DNA of 64,000 nt, taken from assembly GCF_008801605.1 (NCBI RefSeq), contig NZ_VZPJ01000017.1:51866-115865 (forward strand), in the 5' to 3' direction. This DNA is from Pseudomonas brassicacearum subsp. brassicacearum. Lineage in GTDB: Bacteria; Pseudomonadota; Gammaproteobacteria; Pseudomonadales; Pseudomonadaceae. Of the stretch, positions 51,794 to 60,842 are shown piece after piece. The position numbers and the translations under genes were made by a program. Within the stretch, counting starts at the first letter, position 1, and every line of letters starts with the position of its first letter. The notes under the pieces were generated by a model. It searched no databases. It was given only the letters and a program-made list of their open reading frames with translations, and had not been told where the DNA came from.

Positions 51794-52375
51794 CTAGTTT
51801 TCCTGCAACAAAGGTTGCAGGGCTTTATCAATGGCCTCCCGGGCGCGGAAGATCCGGGAGCGCACGGTGCCTACAGGACATTGCATGACGCTCGCAATGT
51901 CTTCGTAACTCAGACCGTCGAACTCACGTAAAGTTAAAGCCGTACGCAAATCTTCGGGCAGTTGCTGGATGGTTCGATGGACGGTGCCTTCAATCTCATC
52001 CCGCAGCAACGCACGTTCCGGTGATTCGAGATCCTTGAGGCCATGATCGCCATCATAGAACTCGGCATCTTCAGAACTTACATCGCTATCCGGCGGCCGA
52101 CGGCCGCGTGAAACCAGATAGTTTTTCGCCGTGTTGATGGCGATGCGGTAAAGCCACGTATAAAACGCGCTGTCCCCGCGAAAATTTCCAAGTGCGCGGT
52201 AGGCCTTGATGAAGGCTTCCTGAGCGACATCCTGCGCTTCATGGGTGTCGTGCACGAAACGCACGATCAACCCGAGAATTTTGTGCTGGTATTTAAGCAC
52301 TAGCAGATCGAAAGCTCGCTTGTCGCCGCGTTGGACGCGCTCGACCAGCTGCTGATCCTCTTCCTGGGTTAGCAT
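51794..52375 (-). CDS. algU: ECF sigma factor AlgU (RpoE/sigma-22)
   Basis: The 193-aa protein starts MLTQEEDQQLVERVQRGDKR. Region 2 has HEAQDVAQEAFIKAYRALGNF and YTWLYRIAINTAKNYL. Region 4 has TALTLREFDGLSYEDIASVM and GTVRSRIFRAREAIDKALQP. It directs envelope-stress and alginate genes. The start ATG 52375 is preceded by GAGGAGTGTTC. It is divergent from nadB, as in other Pseudomonas. Confidence 0.96.
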   Translation of the reverse strand: MLTQEEDQQLVERVQRGDKRAFDLLVLKYQHKILGLIVRFVHDTHEAQDVAQEAFIKAYRALGNFRGDSAFYTWLYRIAINTAKNYLVSRGRRPPDSDVSSEDAEFYDGDHGLKDLESPERALLRDEIEGTVHRTIQQLPEDLRTALTLREFDGLSYEDIASVMQCPVGTVRSRIFRAREAIDKALQPLLQEN

Positions 52376-52934
52376 GAACACTCCTCGATAAGCTCGAAGG
52401 AGGCTTGCATTACTAATTGACCGGGCTTGCAAACATAGACTCGGGCTTTTCGCAAAAGTTCTCCCCCTTCCAAGCAAGTTTCCGGCGCGCTCTGATCTCG
52501 GCACGCACGAAAAACGCAGCAGGAGATTCCCCGGCTGCGCGAATAATCTGTCACCGGGCCTGACGGCAGAGACTCCAATCGAAATCTTGCACCAACCCGA
52601 CGCTGCTCCCTTTTGCAGACAACCGTCTATTGAACGTAGGCGCTTGGCAAAAGTTCCCACTATTTATAGCGCTGTACACTGAATATCAGGCAACCGTGAC
52701 GAGATAAACAGCGTTCTGTCCTCGAAACGGCGGCCTTATCGACGTTGTACCAAAAACGGCGATCCGACGAAGCGTGTCGCTTTTCTGTCACGCTGGTTTC
52801 ACATTGCCATGAATGCCCGGCTATTGTGCCGATCCCCCCCTCTATATACTAGTGGGCTGCGTGGCTGCATGACCCGTTGAAGCGGTGTCTTGCGCCAACC
52901 CCGACCCGGGTCGCCTTGAGCGGAAACCATTCGA
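52376..52934. other. 559-bp algU-nadB divergent intergenic region
   Basis: The region holds the promoters of algU (minus) and nadB (plus). Besides the GGAACTT site no further gene is seen; an open frame upstream of algU (to 52660) is considered untranslated leader. TATATACTAGTG around 52842-52855 could be part of the nadB promoter. Confidence 0.55.
52629..52657 (-). promoter_or_regulatory. Candidate AlgU-dependent promoter of algU
   Basis: On the minus strand GGAACTT (52657-52651) is the canonical -35 of AlgU/RpoE-type promoters, followed after 17 bases by TCAAT (52633-52629), close to the TCAAA/TCTGA -10. It lies about 250 bp before the algU ATG, suggesting positive autoregulation as known for AlgU. 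The transcription start was not mapped. Confidence 0.6.
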
Positions 52935-54551
52935 ATGAGCCAACAGTTTCAACACGATGTTCTGGTAATCGGCAGCGGAGCCGCCGGATTGAGCCTTGCA
53001 CTGACTTTGCCTGCGCATTTGCGCATTGCAGTACTGAGCAAGGGCGACCTGGCCAACGGTTCTACCTTCTGGGCCCAGGGCGGTGTCGCAGCCGTGCTGG
53101 ACGATACCGACACCATTGAATCCCATGTCGAGGACACCCTCAACGCCGGCGGTGGCCTTTGCAATCCAAAAGCGGTGCGTTTCACCGTGGAACACAGCAG
53201 GGAAGCCATCCAGTGGCTGATCGATCAGGGTGTACCGTTTACCCGTGACGAACAATCGGGCACCGAAGACGGCGGTTTCGAGTTCCACCTGACGCGCGAA
53301 GGCGGTCACAGCCATCGGCGCATCATCCATGCGGCCGACGCCACTGGTGCCGCGATCTTCAAGACCCTGCTCGCCCAGGCGCGACTGCGGCCGAACATCG
53401 AACTGCTGGAACAGCGCGTCGCGGTCGACCTGATCACCGAAAAACGCCTGGGCCTGGACGGTGATCGCTGCCTCGGTGCCTACGTGCTCAATCGCGGCAC
53501 CGGTGAAGTCGACACCTACGGCGCGCGTTTCGTCATCCTGGCGTCCGGCGGCGCAGCGAAAGTCTATCTGTATACCAGCAACCCCGACGGCGCCTGCGGC
53601 GATGGCATCGCCATGGCCTGGCGTTCGGGTTGCCGGGTGGCGAACCTGGAGTTCAACCAGTTCCACCCCACCTGCCTCTATCACCCGCTGGCCAAGAGTT
53701 TCCTGATCACCGAAGCCTTGCGTGGCGAAGGTGCCCACCTGAAGCTGCCCAACGGCGAACGCTTCATGCAGCGCTTCGATCCGCGCGCCGAACTGGCACC
53801 GCGCGACATCGTCGCCCGGGCCATCGACCACGAAATGAAGCGCCTGGGTATCGATTGCGTTTACCTGGACATCAGCCACAAGCCCGAAGCGTTCATCAAG
53901 AGTCACTTCCCGACGGTGTACGAACGCTGCCTGGAGTTTTCCATCGACATCACCAAGCAGCCGATCCCGGTGGTGCCGGCGGCGCATTACACCTGCGGCG
54001 GTGTGATGGTCGACCAACAGGGCCGTACCGACGTGCCTGGCCTGTACGCCATTGGCGAAACCAGCTTCACCGGCCTGCACGGCGCCAACCGCATGGCCAG
54101 CAACTCGCTGCTGGAATGCTTCGTCTACGCCCGCTCGGCGGCGGCAGACATCCTGGCGCAATTGCCGCAGATTGCCGTTCCTGCCGCCCTGCCCTCGTGG
54201 GACGCCAGCCAGGTCACCGATTCGGACGAAGACGTGATCATCGCGCACAACTGGGACGAACTGCGGCGATTCATGTGGGACTACGTGGGCATCGTGCGCA
54301 CCAACAAGCGCCTGCAACGGGCACAACATCGGGTGCGCTTGCTGCTGGATGAAATCGACGAGTTCTACAGCAACTACAAAGTCAGCCGCGACCTGATCGA
54401 GTTGCGCAACCTGGCCCAGGTGGCCGAACTGATGATTCGCTCGGCCATGGAGCGCAAGGAAAGCCGGGGGCTGCATTACACGCTGGACTACCCGAACCTG
54501 CTGCCCGAGGCACTGGACACTATCCTGGTGCCGCCCACCTACGCCGACTGA
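52935..54551 (+). CDS. nadB: L-aspartate oxidase
   Basis: The 538-aa flavoenzyme oxidises aspartate to iminoaspartate, the first step of NAD synthesis. Its FAD-binding start is VLVIGSGAAGLSLALTLPA (residues 10-28). GGVAAVLDDTDTIESHVEDT, then HTRE-like ITEALRGEGAHLKLPNGERF and the FAD-contact GVMVDQQGRTDVPGLYAIGE follow, with GLHGANRMASNSLLE and a helical C-terminus. Its 3' end overlaps the convergent ygfX gene by 32 bases. Confidence 0.95.
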   Translation: MSQQFQHDVLVIGSGAAGLSLALTLPAHLRIAVLSKGDLANGSTFWAQGGVAAVLDDTDTIESHVEDTLNAGGGLCNPKAVRFTVEHSREAIQWLIDQGVPFTRDEQSGTEDGGFEFHLTREGGHSHRRIIHAADATGAAIFKTLLAQARLRPNIELLEQRVAVDLITEKRLGLDGDRCLGAYVLNRGTGEVDTYGARFVILASGGAAKVYLYTSNPDGACGDGIAMAWRSGCRVANLEFNQFHPTCLYHPLAKSFLITEALRGEGAHLKLPNGERFMQRFDPRAELAPRDIVARAIDHEMKRLGIDCVYLDISHKPEAFIKSHFPTVYERCLEFSIDITKQPIPVVPAAHYTCGGVMVDQQGRTDVPGLYAIGETSFTGLHGANRMASNSLLECFVYARSAAADILAQLPQIAVPAALPSWDASQVTDSDEDVIIAHNWDELRRFMWDYVGIVRTNKRLQRAQHRVRLLLDEIDEFYSNYKVSRDLIELRNLAQVAELMIRSAMERKESRGLHYTLDYPNLLPEALDTILVPPTYAD

Positions 54552-54972
54552 ACCTGAGCTGTACCCGCAGGCGCCGATGGATATCCGGCGCCAGCGCGTC
54601 GCGCGGCACACACAGCGAGCGGACCCGCCGTTCACCCTGCACGCGAAAGCGCAGCACGACGATCATCGGCAGCGCCAGGCTATCGGGGCGCAGCTGCACA
54701 GCCCGCCACCCGTCGGCCCGACTCCAGAGTTGCCAGCCAGCGGCATTACGACGCAACCGGGAAATGGCCCGGCGATGAGTCAGCAATAAATGTCGGGGGA
54801 TCACCCAGGCGCCATGGGCCAGGCACAATACGACGCCAAGCGCCGCGAACCAGGATGGGACGGACAACAGGAACAACGACCCCAGGGCGAACACCTGGGC
54901 CAGCAGATAGGCCGCCAGCAGTTGCCCGGAGGCCTGCCAGCGGCATTCGAAGCGATTACTTGGGTTGGACAC
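54520..54972 (-). CDS. YgfX (CptA-like) membrane protein
   Basis: The 150-aa protein has two close hydrophobic segments (LLAAYLLAQVFALGSLFLLS and WFAALGVVLCLAHGAWVI, about residues 17-55). A basic soluble part with GWQLWSRADGWRAVQLRPDS follows. YgfX proteins accompany SdhE; a toxin-like effect on cell division was proposed in E. coli but is debated. It overlaps sdhE by 17 bases and nadB (convergent) by 32. Confidence 0.82.
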   Translation of the reverse strand: MSNPSNRFECRWQASGQLLAAYLLAQVFALGSLFLLSVPSWFAALGVVLCLAHGAWVIPRHLLLTHRRAISRLRRNAAGWQLWSRADGWRAVQLRPDSLALPMIVVLRFRVQGERRVRSLCVPRDALAPDIHRRLRVQLRFSRRRWAAPG

Positions 54973-55210
54973 GGTCCAGAATCATCCGGACCATGCGCTG
55001 CAACTCAGGGTCTTCGGATTCGCTGCGCTCCATGAACCAGCCGAACATGTCCTGATCCTCGCATTCGAGCAGGCGGACATAACACGCGCGGTCCACTTCA
55101 TTGAGATGGGGATAAACCTCTTTGACGAATGGCACCAGCAACACGTCCAGCTCAAGCATGCCGCGGCGGCTGTGCCAGTAGAGGCGATTCAGTTCAACAT
55201 CTTCCACCAT
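54956..55210 (-). CDS. sdhE: Succinate dehydrogenase assembly factor SdhE
   Basis: The 84-aa protein starts VELNRLYWHSRRGMLELDVL, with the RGxxE motif that promotes covalent FAD attachment to SdhA, and continues RLLECEDQDMFGWFMER. Length and motifs match the YgfY/CptB family. GGAGTGCTCC precedes the ATG. It is the first gene of the sdhE-ygfX pair. Confidence 0.93.
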   Translation of the reverse strand: MVEDVELNRLYWHSRRGMLELDVLLVPFVKEVYPHLNEVDRACYVRLLECEDQDMFGWFMERSESEDPELQRMVRMILDRVQPK

Positions 55211-55359
55211 GGAGCACTCCTCAAATAGAGCGCAAGTATACAGGCCCCGCCGCAGCGGAACAGACAGCTTTGGCAGGGCACCATCGATCCTTTGTGAACT
55301 ACCCATTTCAAGGGCGCCCCCTTATGATGTCTACCAGACCTTTTACCCTGCGATGACCC

Positions 55360-56301
55360 ATGGCTGATTCCGCTTTTTTCTGCACCCTGTCCCACGAAGG
55401 CGTCCTTGCGGTCCGCGGCGTGGATGCCGGCAAATTCCTGCAAGGCCAATTGACCTGCAACCTCGACTACCTGAGTGACAGCCGGGCCAGCCTCGGCGCC
55501 CGCTGCACCCAGAAAGGCCGGATGCAATCGAGCTTCCGCATCCTGCTCGAAAGCGACGGCGTGTTGATGGCCATGGCCGCCGAACTGCTAGAACCGCAAC
55601 TGGCCGACCTGAAAAAATATGCCGTGTTCTCCAAATCCAAGCTCACCGACGAAAGCTCGGCCTGGGTTCGCTTCGGCCTGGAAAACGCCGACAAGGCGCT
55701 GGCCGGCCTGGGCCTCGAACTACCGGACGACACCGACAGCGTGGCTCGCCATGAAGCCTTGATCGCCATCCGCGTATCTCCCGGTCGCGCTGAACTGTGG
55801 GCGCCCGCCGAACAAGCGCAAACGCTGCGAACCCGCCTGGGCACAGAACTGGCCGAAGCGGATCTGAACCCCTGGCTGTTGGGCCAGGTCCGCGCCGGAA
55901 TCGGCCAGGTCATGCCGGCCACCCGCGAGCTGTTCATCCCACAGATGCTCAACCTGCAAGCCATCGGCGGCGTCAGTTTCAAGAAAGGCTGCTACACCGG
56001 CCAGGAAATCGTCGCCCGCATGCAATACCTGGGCAAGCTCAAGCGACGCCTGTACCGCCTGCAGTTGGACGCCAGCGAACTGCCAGAGCCTGGCACCGCG
56101 CTGTTCTCCCCCACGCATGGCAGCTCCATCGGCGAAGTGGTGATTGCCGCCCGCGGCGAGGGGAATATTGAACTGCTTGCGGTATTGCAGGCCGAAGCAG
56201 CAGAAGACGACAATTTGCACCTCGGTAGCCTGGAAGGCCCACGCCTTCAATTGTTGGACCTGCCTTACGAACTGGATCGCGACCGCGAAATCCAGCGCTG
56301 A
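55360..56301 (+). CDS. ygfZ: Folate-binding YgfZ protein
   Basis: The 313-aa GcvT-like protein supports iron-sulfur enzymes such as MiaB through folate. The hallmark is KKGCYTGQEIVARMQYLGKL (about residues 207-226), and GVDAGKFLQGQLTCNLDYL lies near the N-terminus. It is divergent from sdhE across a 149-bp gap, which must hold both promoters. An HDOD gene follows after 35 bp. Confidence 0.93.
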   Translation: MADSAFFCTLSHEGVLAVRGVDAGKFLQGQLTCNLDYLSDSRASLGARCTQKGRMQSSFRILLESDGVLMAMAAELLEPQLADLKKYAVFSKSKLTDESSAWVRFGLENADKALAGLGLELPDDTDSVARHEALIAIRVSPGRAELWAPAEQAQTLRTRLGTELAEADLNPWLLGQVRAGIGQVMPATRELFIPQMLNLQAIGGVSFKKGCYTGQEIVARMQYLGKLKRRLYRLQLDASELPEPGTALFSPTHGSSIGEVVIAARGEGNIELLAVLQAEAAEDDNLHLGSLEGPRLQLLDLPYELDRDREIQR

Positions 56302-56336
56302 TCGCAGCATTTGCCGCAATACCCTAGAGAACCGAA

Positions 56337-57158
56337 ATGAGCGATTTGGCGGATAAGGTCCAACGGGATTTGGTGCAAGCCATCGATAACGATGACTTGG
56401 TTCTGCCAACATTACCGGAAGTGGCCCTGCAGATTCGCCGGGCCGCCGAAGACCCGGAAATCAGCGTCAGCAACCTGAGCAAAGTGATCGGCCGCGATAC
56501 GGCTCTCTCGGCACGCCTGATAAAGGTGGTCAACAGCCCACTGCTGCGCGCCACCCAGGAAGTCACTGACCTGCACACGGCCATCACTCGATTGGGCGTC
56601 AACTACAGCAGCAACCTGGCCATCGGCCTGGTCATGGAGCAGATTTTCCACGCCCGCTCCGAAGTGGTGGAGCTGAAGATGCGCGAAGTCTGGCGCAAGA
56701 GCCTGGAGATCGCCGGCGTCAGCTATGCGCTGTGTCGCGGTTACACCCAACTCAAGCCCGACCAGGCCGCGCTGGGTGGGCTGGTGCACCAGATCGGCGT
56801 GCTGCCGATCCTGACGTATGCGCAAGACAACAATGAATTGCTGTCGGACCCGGTCAGCCTCAACCACGTCATCGAAACGATTCACCCGGTGCTGGGGGAC
56901 AAACTACTCAGCGTCTGGGAGTTTCCGGAGCGGTTGGTGAAACTGCCGGGGCTGTATCTGGATTTCACCCGGGACTCCAAGCAAATCGATTATGTCGACC
57001 TGGTGCAGGTCGCAGCGCTGTATTGCTACAAGGACACCGACCATCCCCTGAGCAAGGTTGACGTGTTCGGGGTTCCCGCCTTCAAGAAACTGGGCATCGA
57101 CCCGGAGAACAAGGCACGGTGTGCGGATATCGAAGAAGCGCGGTCGATGTTCTATTAA
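56337..57158 (+). CDS. HDOD-domain protein
   Basis: The 273-aa protein is essentially one HDOD domain: LPTLPEVALQIRRAAEDPEISVSNLSKVI, in parts, then GRDTALSARLIKVVNSPLLR. HDOD resembles the HD phosphohydrolase fold but without a full metal site. Such proteins act in signal transduction, often around cyclic-di-GMP and stress responses; the role here is unknown. It may be co-transcribed with ygfZ. Confidence 0.87.
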   Translation: MSDLADKVQRDLVQAIDNDDLVLPTLPEVALQIRRAAEDPEISVSNLSKVIGRDTALSARLIKVVNSPLLRATQEVTDLHTAITRLGVNYSSNLAIGLVMEQIFHARSEVVELKMREVWRKSLEIAGVSYALCRGYTQLKPDQAALGGLVHQIGVLPILTYAQDNNELLSDPVSLNHVIETIHPVLGDKLLSVWEFPERLVKLPGLYLDFTRDSKQIDYVDLVQVAALYCYKDTDHPLSKVDVFGVPAFKKLGIDPENKARCADIEEARSMFY

Positions 57159-57219
57159 GCAGGTCGGACACCTACGAACGCGTAGTCAAGCCTGAATCTG
57201 TGACCTGTGGCAACAGGAT

Positions 57220-57309
57220 TTGTGGGAGCAAAGCTTGCTCGCGAAACAGGCGCCTCGTTTTATATAAAGACCGTGTCGCCATCATCGCGGGCAAGCCTTG
57301 CTCCCACAG
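57220..57309. repeat. REP pair (GGGAGC type), mixed arms
   Basis: TGTGGGAGCAAAGCTTGCTCGCGA and the inverted ATCGCGGGCAAGCCTTGCTCCCACA; the two arms belong to slightly different variants. It separates two convergent genes. Confidence 0.82.
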
Positions 57310-57311
57310 GA

Positions 57312-58703
57312 TCAGTCTGCGCCTGGGATAAAACTCACCCGCACCTTCAACCCGCGCTCCTGCCCGTCGTGCAAGGTGATCTGCGCCAGGTGCGCACGGC
57401 AGATTTCGCCGACGATCGCCAATCCCAGCCCCGAACCCGCCACTTGCTGGTTGCGTCGATAGAAGCGCTCGAACACCCGGTCCCGCTCGTGCAGCGGAAT
57501 GCCGGGGCCATCGTCCTCGACCTCCAGCACGGCCGGCGCAGAAACCCGCAGGATTACATTGCCACCCGACGGGGTATGGGCCAGGGCGTTGTCCACCAGG
57601 TTGCTCAACAACTCGTTCAACAAGGTCGGCTCGCCCCGCAGCCATACCGGTTCGTCGGCTTCCAGGGCCAGCGCCACCCCTCGGGCATGGGCCAGCGGGG
57701 CCATGGCCATGCCCAACTCACGGGCCAACTGACTGAGATCAAGCAACTGCGCGCCGCCCTCGGCAATGGCCCGGGCGCCGTTTTCCACACGCGCCAAGGA
57801 CAGCAGTTGGTTAGCCAGATGGGTTAGCCGGTCAGTGCCCTGGGCCGCCGTTTCCAGGGTTTCACGCCAGGTCGCCGGTTCACTGGCACGCAAGCCCAGC
57901 TCAAGACGCGCCTTGAGCGCGGCCAAGGGCGTGCGCAGCTCATGGGCGGCGTCGGCGATGAACTGCGCCTGACGCTCGAATTGCCCCCGCAGGCGCTCGG
58001 TGAAATGGTTGAGGGCCCGCACCAGCGGCCATAATTCGTGCTGCACTTCCACCAACGGCAACGGCCGCAGATCGTCCGGCTGGCGCTCCTCCACCGCCGT
58101 GCGCAAGCGCTCCAGCGGGCGCAACGCCGCGCTGACCGCAAACCACACCAACAGCAGCGCGCCCACGGCCAGCATGCCCAGGCGCAACAGCGTGTCGGCC
58201 ATCAGCCCACGGGCCATGCTGACCCGCGCCTCTTCAGTCTCCGCTACACGAATTTCCGCCATGCCGTTCATGTTCGGCTCGCTCACGGCCTTGAGCAGGC
58301 TGACCACCCGCACGTTCTGCCCCTGATAGCGAGCGTTGTAAAAGCGCGCCAGGGCTGGATAATCGTCCGTGCGCGGCGTGCCGGGCGGCGGGCCGGGGAG
58401 GTTTTCGTAGCCGGAAATCAGCTTCTTGTCGATGTCATTGACCTGATAATAAATGCGTCCGGCGCTGTCGTAGGCGAAAGTATCCAGGGCCACGTAGGGC
58501 ACATCCGCGCTGAGGCTGCCGTCACGCGCCGAAAGGCCCGCGGCGATGGTCCGGGCCGAGGCCAGCAGGGTCCGATCGTAGGCGGTGTCGGCAGCCTCGC
58601 GACCGTTCCAGTAGGCGCTCAAGCCGCTGGCGAGCATCAATACCACCAGCAGCAGTGCGAGGTTGCGAAGCAGCCGCCAGCGCAGACTGTCGGGCTTATG
58701 CAT
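57312..58703 (-). CDS. tctE: Sensor histidine kinase TctE
   Basis: The 463-aa protein has a membrane segment at about 11-32 (RNLALLLVVLMLASGLSAYW), a periplasmic sensor (about 35-170), and a second membrane segment (LLRLGMLAVGALLLVWFAVS). DAAHELRTPLAALKARLELG carries the phospho-acceptor His, and the ATP domain has LVDNALAHTPSGG, EVEDDGPGIP and GSGLGLAIV. It senses tricarboxylates and phosphorylates TctD. It overlaps tctD by eight bases. Confidence 0.92.
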   Translation of the reverse strand: MHKPDSLRWRLLRNLALLLVVLMLASGLSAYWNGREAADTAYDRTLLASARTIAAGLSARDGSLSADVPYVALDTFAYDSAGRIYYQVNDIDKKLISGYENLPGPPPGTPRTDDYPALARFYNARYQGQNVRVVSLLKAVSEPNMNGMAEIRVAETEEARVSMARGLMADTLLRLGMLAVGALLLVWFAVSAALRPLERLRTAVEERQPDDLRPLPLVEVQHELWPLVRALNHFTERLRGQFERQAQFIADAAHELRTPLAALKARLELGLRASEPATWRETLETAAQGTDRLTHLANQLLSLARVENGARAIAEGGAQLLDLSQLARELGMAMAPLAHARGVALALEADEPVWLRGEPTLLNELLSNLVDNALAHTPSGGNVILRVSAPAVLEVEDDGPGIPLHERDRVFERFYRRNQQVAGSGLGLAIVGEICRAHLAQITLHDGQERGLKVRVSFIPGAD

Positions 58704-59367
58704 TGCGATTTTCCAGCAGGTAGCCCAGGCCGCGGAACGTTACGATCGCCACCGCATGACCATCGAGCTTCTTGCGCAAGCGATGGACGTAGATTTCGAT
58801 GGCGTCGGGGCTGGCCTCTTCGTCCAGGCCGAACACTTGGGCCGCCAGTTGCTCCTTGCTCATCACCCGCCCCGGCCGGGCGATCAACGCCTCCAGCACG
58901 GCTTGCTCGCGGGACGTCAGGGTCAACAGTTCATCGTCGAGGGTAAAGCGGCGGGTGTCCAGGTCATAGACCAGCCCGCCACAGCGCTGCTGGCGTTCGC
59001 CACCCAGCACGCTACGGCGCAACAGCGCCTTGACCCGGGCCTCCAACTCAGTGAGCTCGAATGGCTTGGCCAGGTAATCGTCGGCGCCGAGGTTCAGGCC
59101 ATGGACGCGGTCCTTGACGTCGCTGCGAGCGGTCAGCATCAGCACCGGCAAGGTCTTGCCACGGGCCCGCAGACGCGCCAACACCTCGAAACCGTCCATG
59201 CGCGGCAGCCCGACATCCAGGACCGCCACCGCGTATTCCTCGCTGCTCAAGGCCAGGTCAGCCGCGACGCCGTCGTGCAACACGTCCACGGTCAAACCGG
59301 TGCTCTTGAGCGCCTGGGCAACGCTTTCGGCGAGCTGCAGATGGTCTTCTACGAGCAGGACACGCAT
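58696..59367 (-). CDS. tctD: Response regulator TctD (OmpR family)
   Basis: The 223-aa protein has a receiver domain with MRVLLVEDHLQLAESVAQAL, phospho-acceptor Asp51 in VAVLDVGLPRMDGFEVL and Lys in DDYLAKPFEL. The C-terminal winged helix has EASPDAIEIYVHRLRKKLDG. It controls the divergent tctCBA transport genes in response to citrate-type substrates, relieving repression in P. aeruginosa studies recalled from memory. Confidence 0.92.
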   Translation of the reverse strand: MRVLLVEDHLQLAESVAQALKSTGLTVDVLHDGVAADLALSSEEYAVAVLDVGLPRMDGFEVLARLRARGKTLPVLMLTARSDVKDRVHGLNLGADDYLAKPFELTELEARVKALLRRSVLGGERQQRCGGLVYDLDTRRFTLDDELLTLTSREQAVLEALIARPGRVMSKEQLAAQVFGLDEEASPDAIEIYVHRLRKKLDGHAVAIVTFRGLGYLLENRNA

Positions 59368-59794
59368 GGGTTATTCCTCGATTCAGGGATGGCCGACGCC
59401 ATTCTTTGGCGCGGAGTTTACAGCCGCATCCGCCACTGTGAAGGCAAAAAACACGCTGAAAGCTTTTGAAAGGTTAGCGAAAGGTTGGGCCGTTAGAGTC
59501 CCTTTACGGATAGTTTCGACTGACCGCCGCGACGCCCGATCGCGAATCGAAAAATGCCACGAAGCGTTTTCGTCCTAAATAAGAAGAATAAAAGCGGAGT
59601 ATTCACCATGCTGTCCATGCAGCTCCAGGCCCCAGCGCCTGCTCGCCCTTCTCGCTTCAACCAGACCGCCCTGGGCGGTGTCGCCCTGTATTCAATCCCG
59701 GTAACGACCTGCGCACCCCGTCAGCGATGACCTGGACGGAATCCGTCAACGACACATTTTCACCACACATAACAACAATCCTGTGGAGACAACA
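59368..59794. other. tctD-tctC intergenic region
   Basis: The 427 bases between the divergent regulator and transporter genes presumably contain TctD-binding sites and both promoters. A 40-codon ORF lies at 59608-59730. In P. aeruginosa the porin gene opdH is found at this position; no porin sequence is present here. Confidence 0.6.
59608..59730 (+). CDS. Small ORF (40 aa) upstream of tctC
   Basis: ATG 59608 is preceded by AAAGCGGAGTATTCACC, a good ribosome-binding site. The product (MLSMQLQAPAPARPSRFNQT to VTTCAPRQR) has no signal peptide or membrane segment and no recognised family. It could be a leader peptide or the altered remnant of a longer gene. Confidence 0.4.
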   Translation: MLSMQLQAPAPARPSRFNQTALGGVALYSIPVTTCAPRQR

Positions 59795-60787
59795 ATGAAC
59801 CTATCACTGCGTAAAGTAGCCCTGGCCGCCGGATGCCTGATGTTTGCCGGGCAGTTGCTCGCCGCTGATCCATCCAAAGAGCCCAAGCGCCCCGAATGCA
59901 TCGCCCCGGCGGCACCGGGCGGCGGTTTCGACCTGACGTGCAAACTGGCGCAAAGCGCGCTGGTCAACCAGAAACTGCTGACCAAGCCCATGCGGGTGAC
60001 CTACATGCCCGGCGGTGTCGGCGCGGTGGCCTACAACGCAGTGGTCGCCCAGCGTCCGGCCGACGCCGGTACGCTGGTGGCCTGGTCCAGCGGTTCGCTG
60101 TTGAACCTGGCGCAAGGCAAGTTCGGTCGTTTCGATGAAAACGCCGTGCGCTGGCTAGCGGCCGTTGGTACCAGCTACGGCGCCATCGCAGTGAAGAGCG
60201 ATTCGCCCTACAAGAACCTCGACGATCTGGTACAGGCCCTGAAGAAAGATCCAGGCTCGGTGGTGATCGGCTCCGGCGGCACCGTCGGCAGCCAGGACTG
60301 GATGCAAACCGCCCTGATCGCCAAGGCTGCCGGTATCGACCCGCGCAAACTGCGCTACGTGGCACTCGAAGGCGGCGGTGAAATCGCCACTGCCCTGCTC
60401 GGCGGTCATATTCAGGTCGGCAGTACGGACATTTCCGACTCCATGCCGCACATCCAGAGTGGTGACATGCGTCTGTTGGCGGTGTTCTCCGATAAACGCC
60501 TGGACGAGCCGGAAATGAAAGACATCCCGACCGCTCGCGAACAAGGCTACGACATCCTCTGGCCAGTGGTCCGTGGCTTCTACCTCGGGCCAAAGGTCAG
60601 CGATGAAGACTACGCCTGGTGGAAAGACGCGTTCGACAAACTGCTGGCTTCCGAAGAGTTCGCCAAGTTGCGCGACCAGCGCGAGCTGTTCCCGTTCGCC
60701 ATGACCGGCCCGGAACTGGACGCCTATGTGAAGAAACAAGTGGCTGATTACAAGGTGCTGGCCAAAGAGTTCGGCCTGATCCAGTAA
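59795..60787 (+). CDS. tctC: Tricarboxylate-binding periplasmic protein TctC
   Basis: The 330-aa protein has a signal peptide (LSLRKVALAAGCLMFAGQLLAA). The Bug/TctC-family binding domain has CIAPAAPGGGFDLTCKLAQS (binding loop), TYMPGGVGAVAYN and VVIGSGGTVGSQDW. It captures citrate-like tricarboxylates for TctAB. The start is ATG 59795 after TGTGGAGACAACA; a GTG-type earlier start is not needed. Confidence 0.93.
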   Translation: MNLSLRKVALAAGCLMFAGQLLAADPSKEPKRPECIAPAAPGGGFDLTCKLAQSALVNQKLLTKPMRVTYMPGGVGAVAYNAVVAQRPADAGTLVAWSSGSLLNLAQGKFGRFDENAVRWLAAVGTSYGAIAVKSDSPYKNLDDLVQALKKDPGSVVIGSGGTVGSQDWMQTALIAKAAGIDPRKLRYVALEGGGEIATALLGGHIQVGSTDISDSMPHIQSGDMRLLAVFSDKRLDEPEMKDIPTAREQGYDILWPVVRGFYLGPKVSDEDYAWWKDAFDKLLASEEFAKLRDQRELFPFAMTGPELDAYVKKQVADYKVLAKEFGLIQ

Positions 60788-60802
60788 CCGTCTCTGTTCT
60801 CG

Positions 60803-60830
60803 CGGCGGCGCTGGCACTGTCGGCGCCGCC
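60803..60830 (+). other. mRNA hairpin between tctC and tctB
   Basis: CGGCGGCGC and GGCGCCGCC form a stem around an eight-to-ten-base loop, with no T run, just before the tctB ribosome-binding site (CAGGAG). Such stems after a binding-protein gene often stabilise the upstream message, giving excess binding protein over membrane subunits. Confidence 0.6.
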
Positions 60831-60842
60831 CAGGAGTTAGTC

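Noticed and set aside
52842..54635. Long minus-strand open frame across nadB
   Set aside because: It is antisense to a clear nadB with all FAD motifs; long antisense frames are expected in GC-rich DNA and this one has no recognisable protein text.
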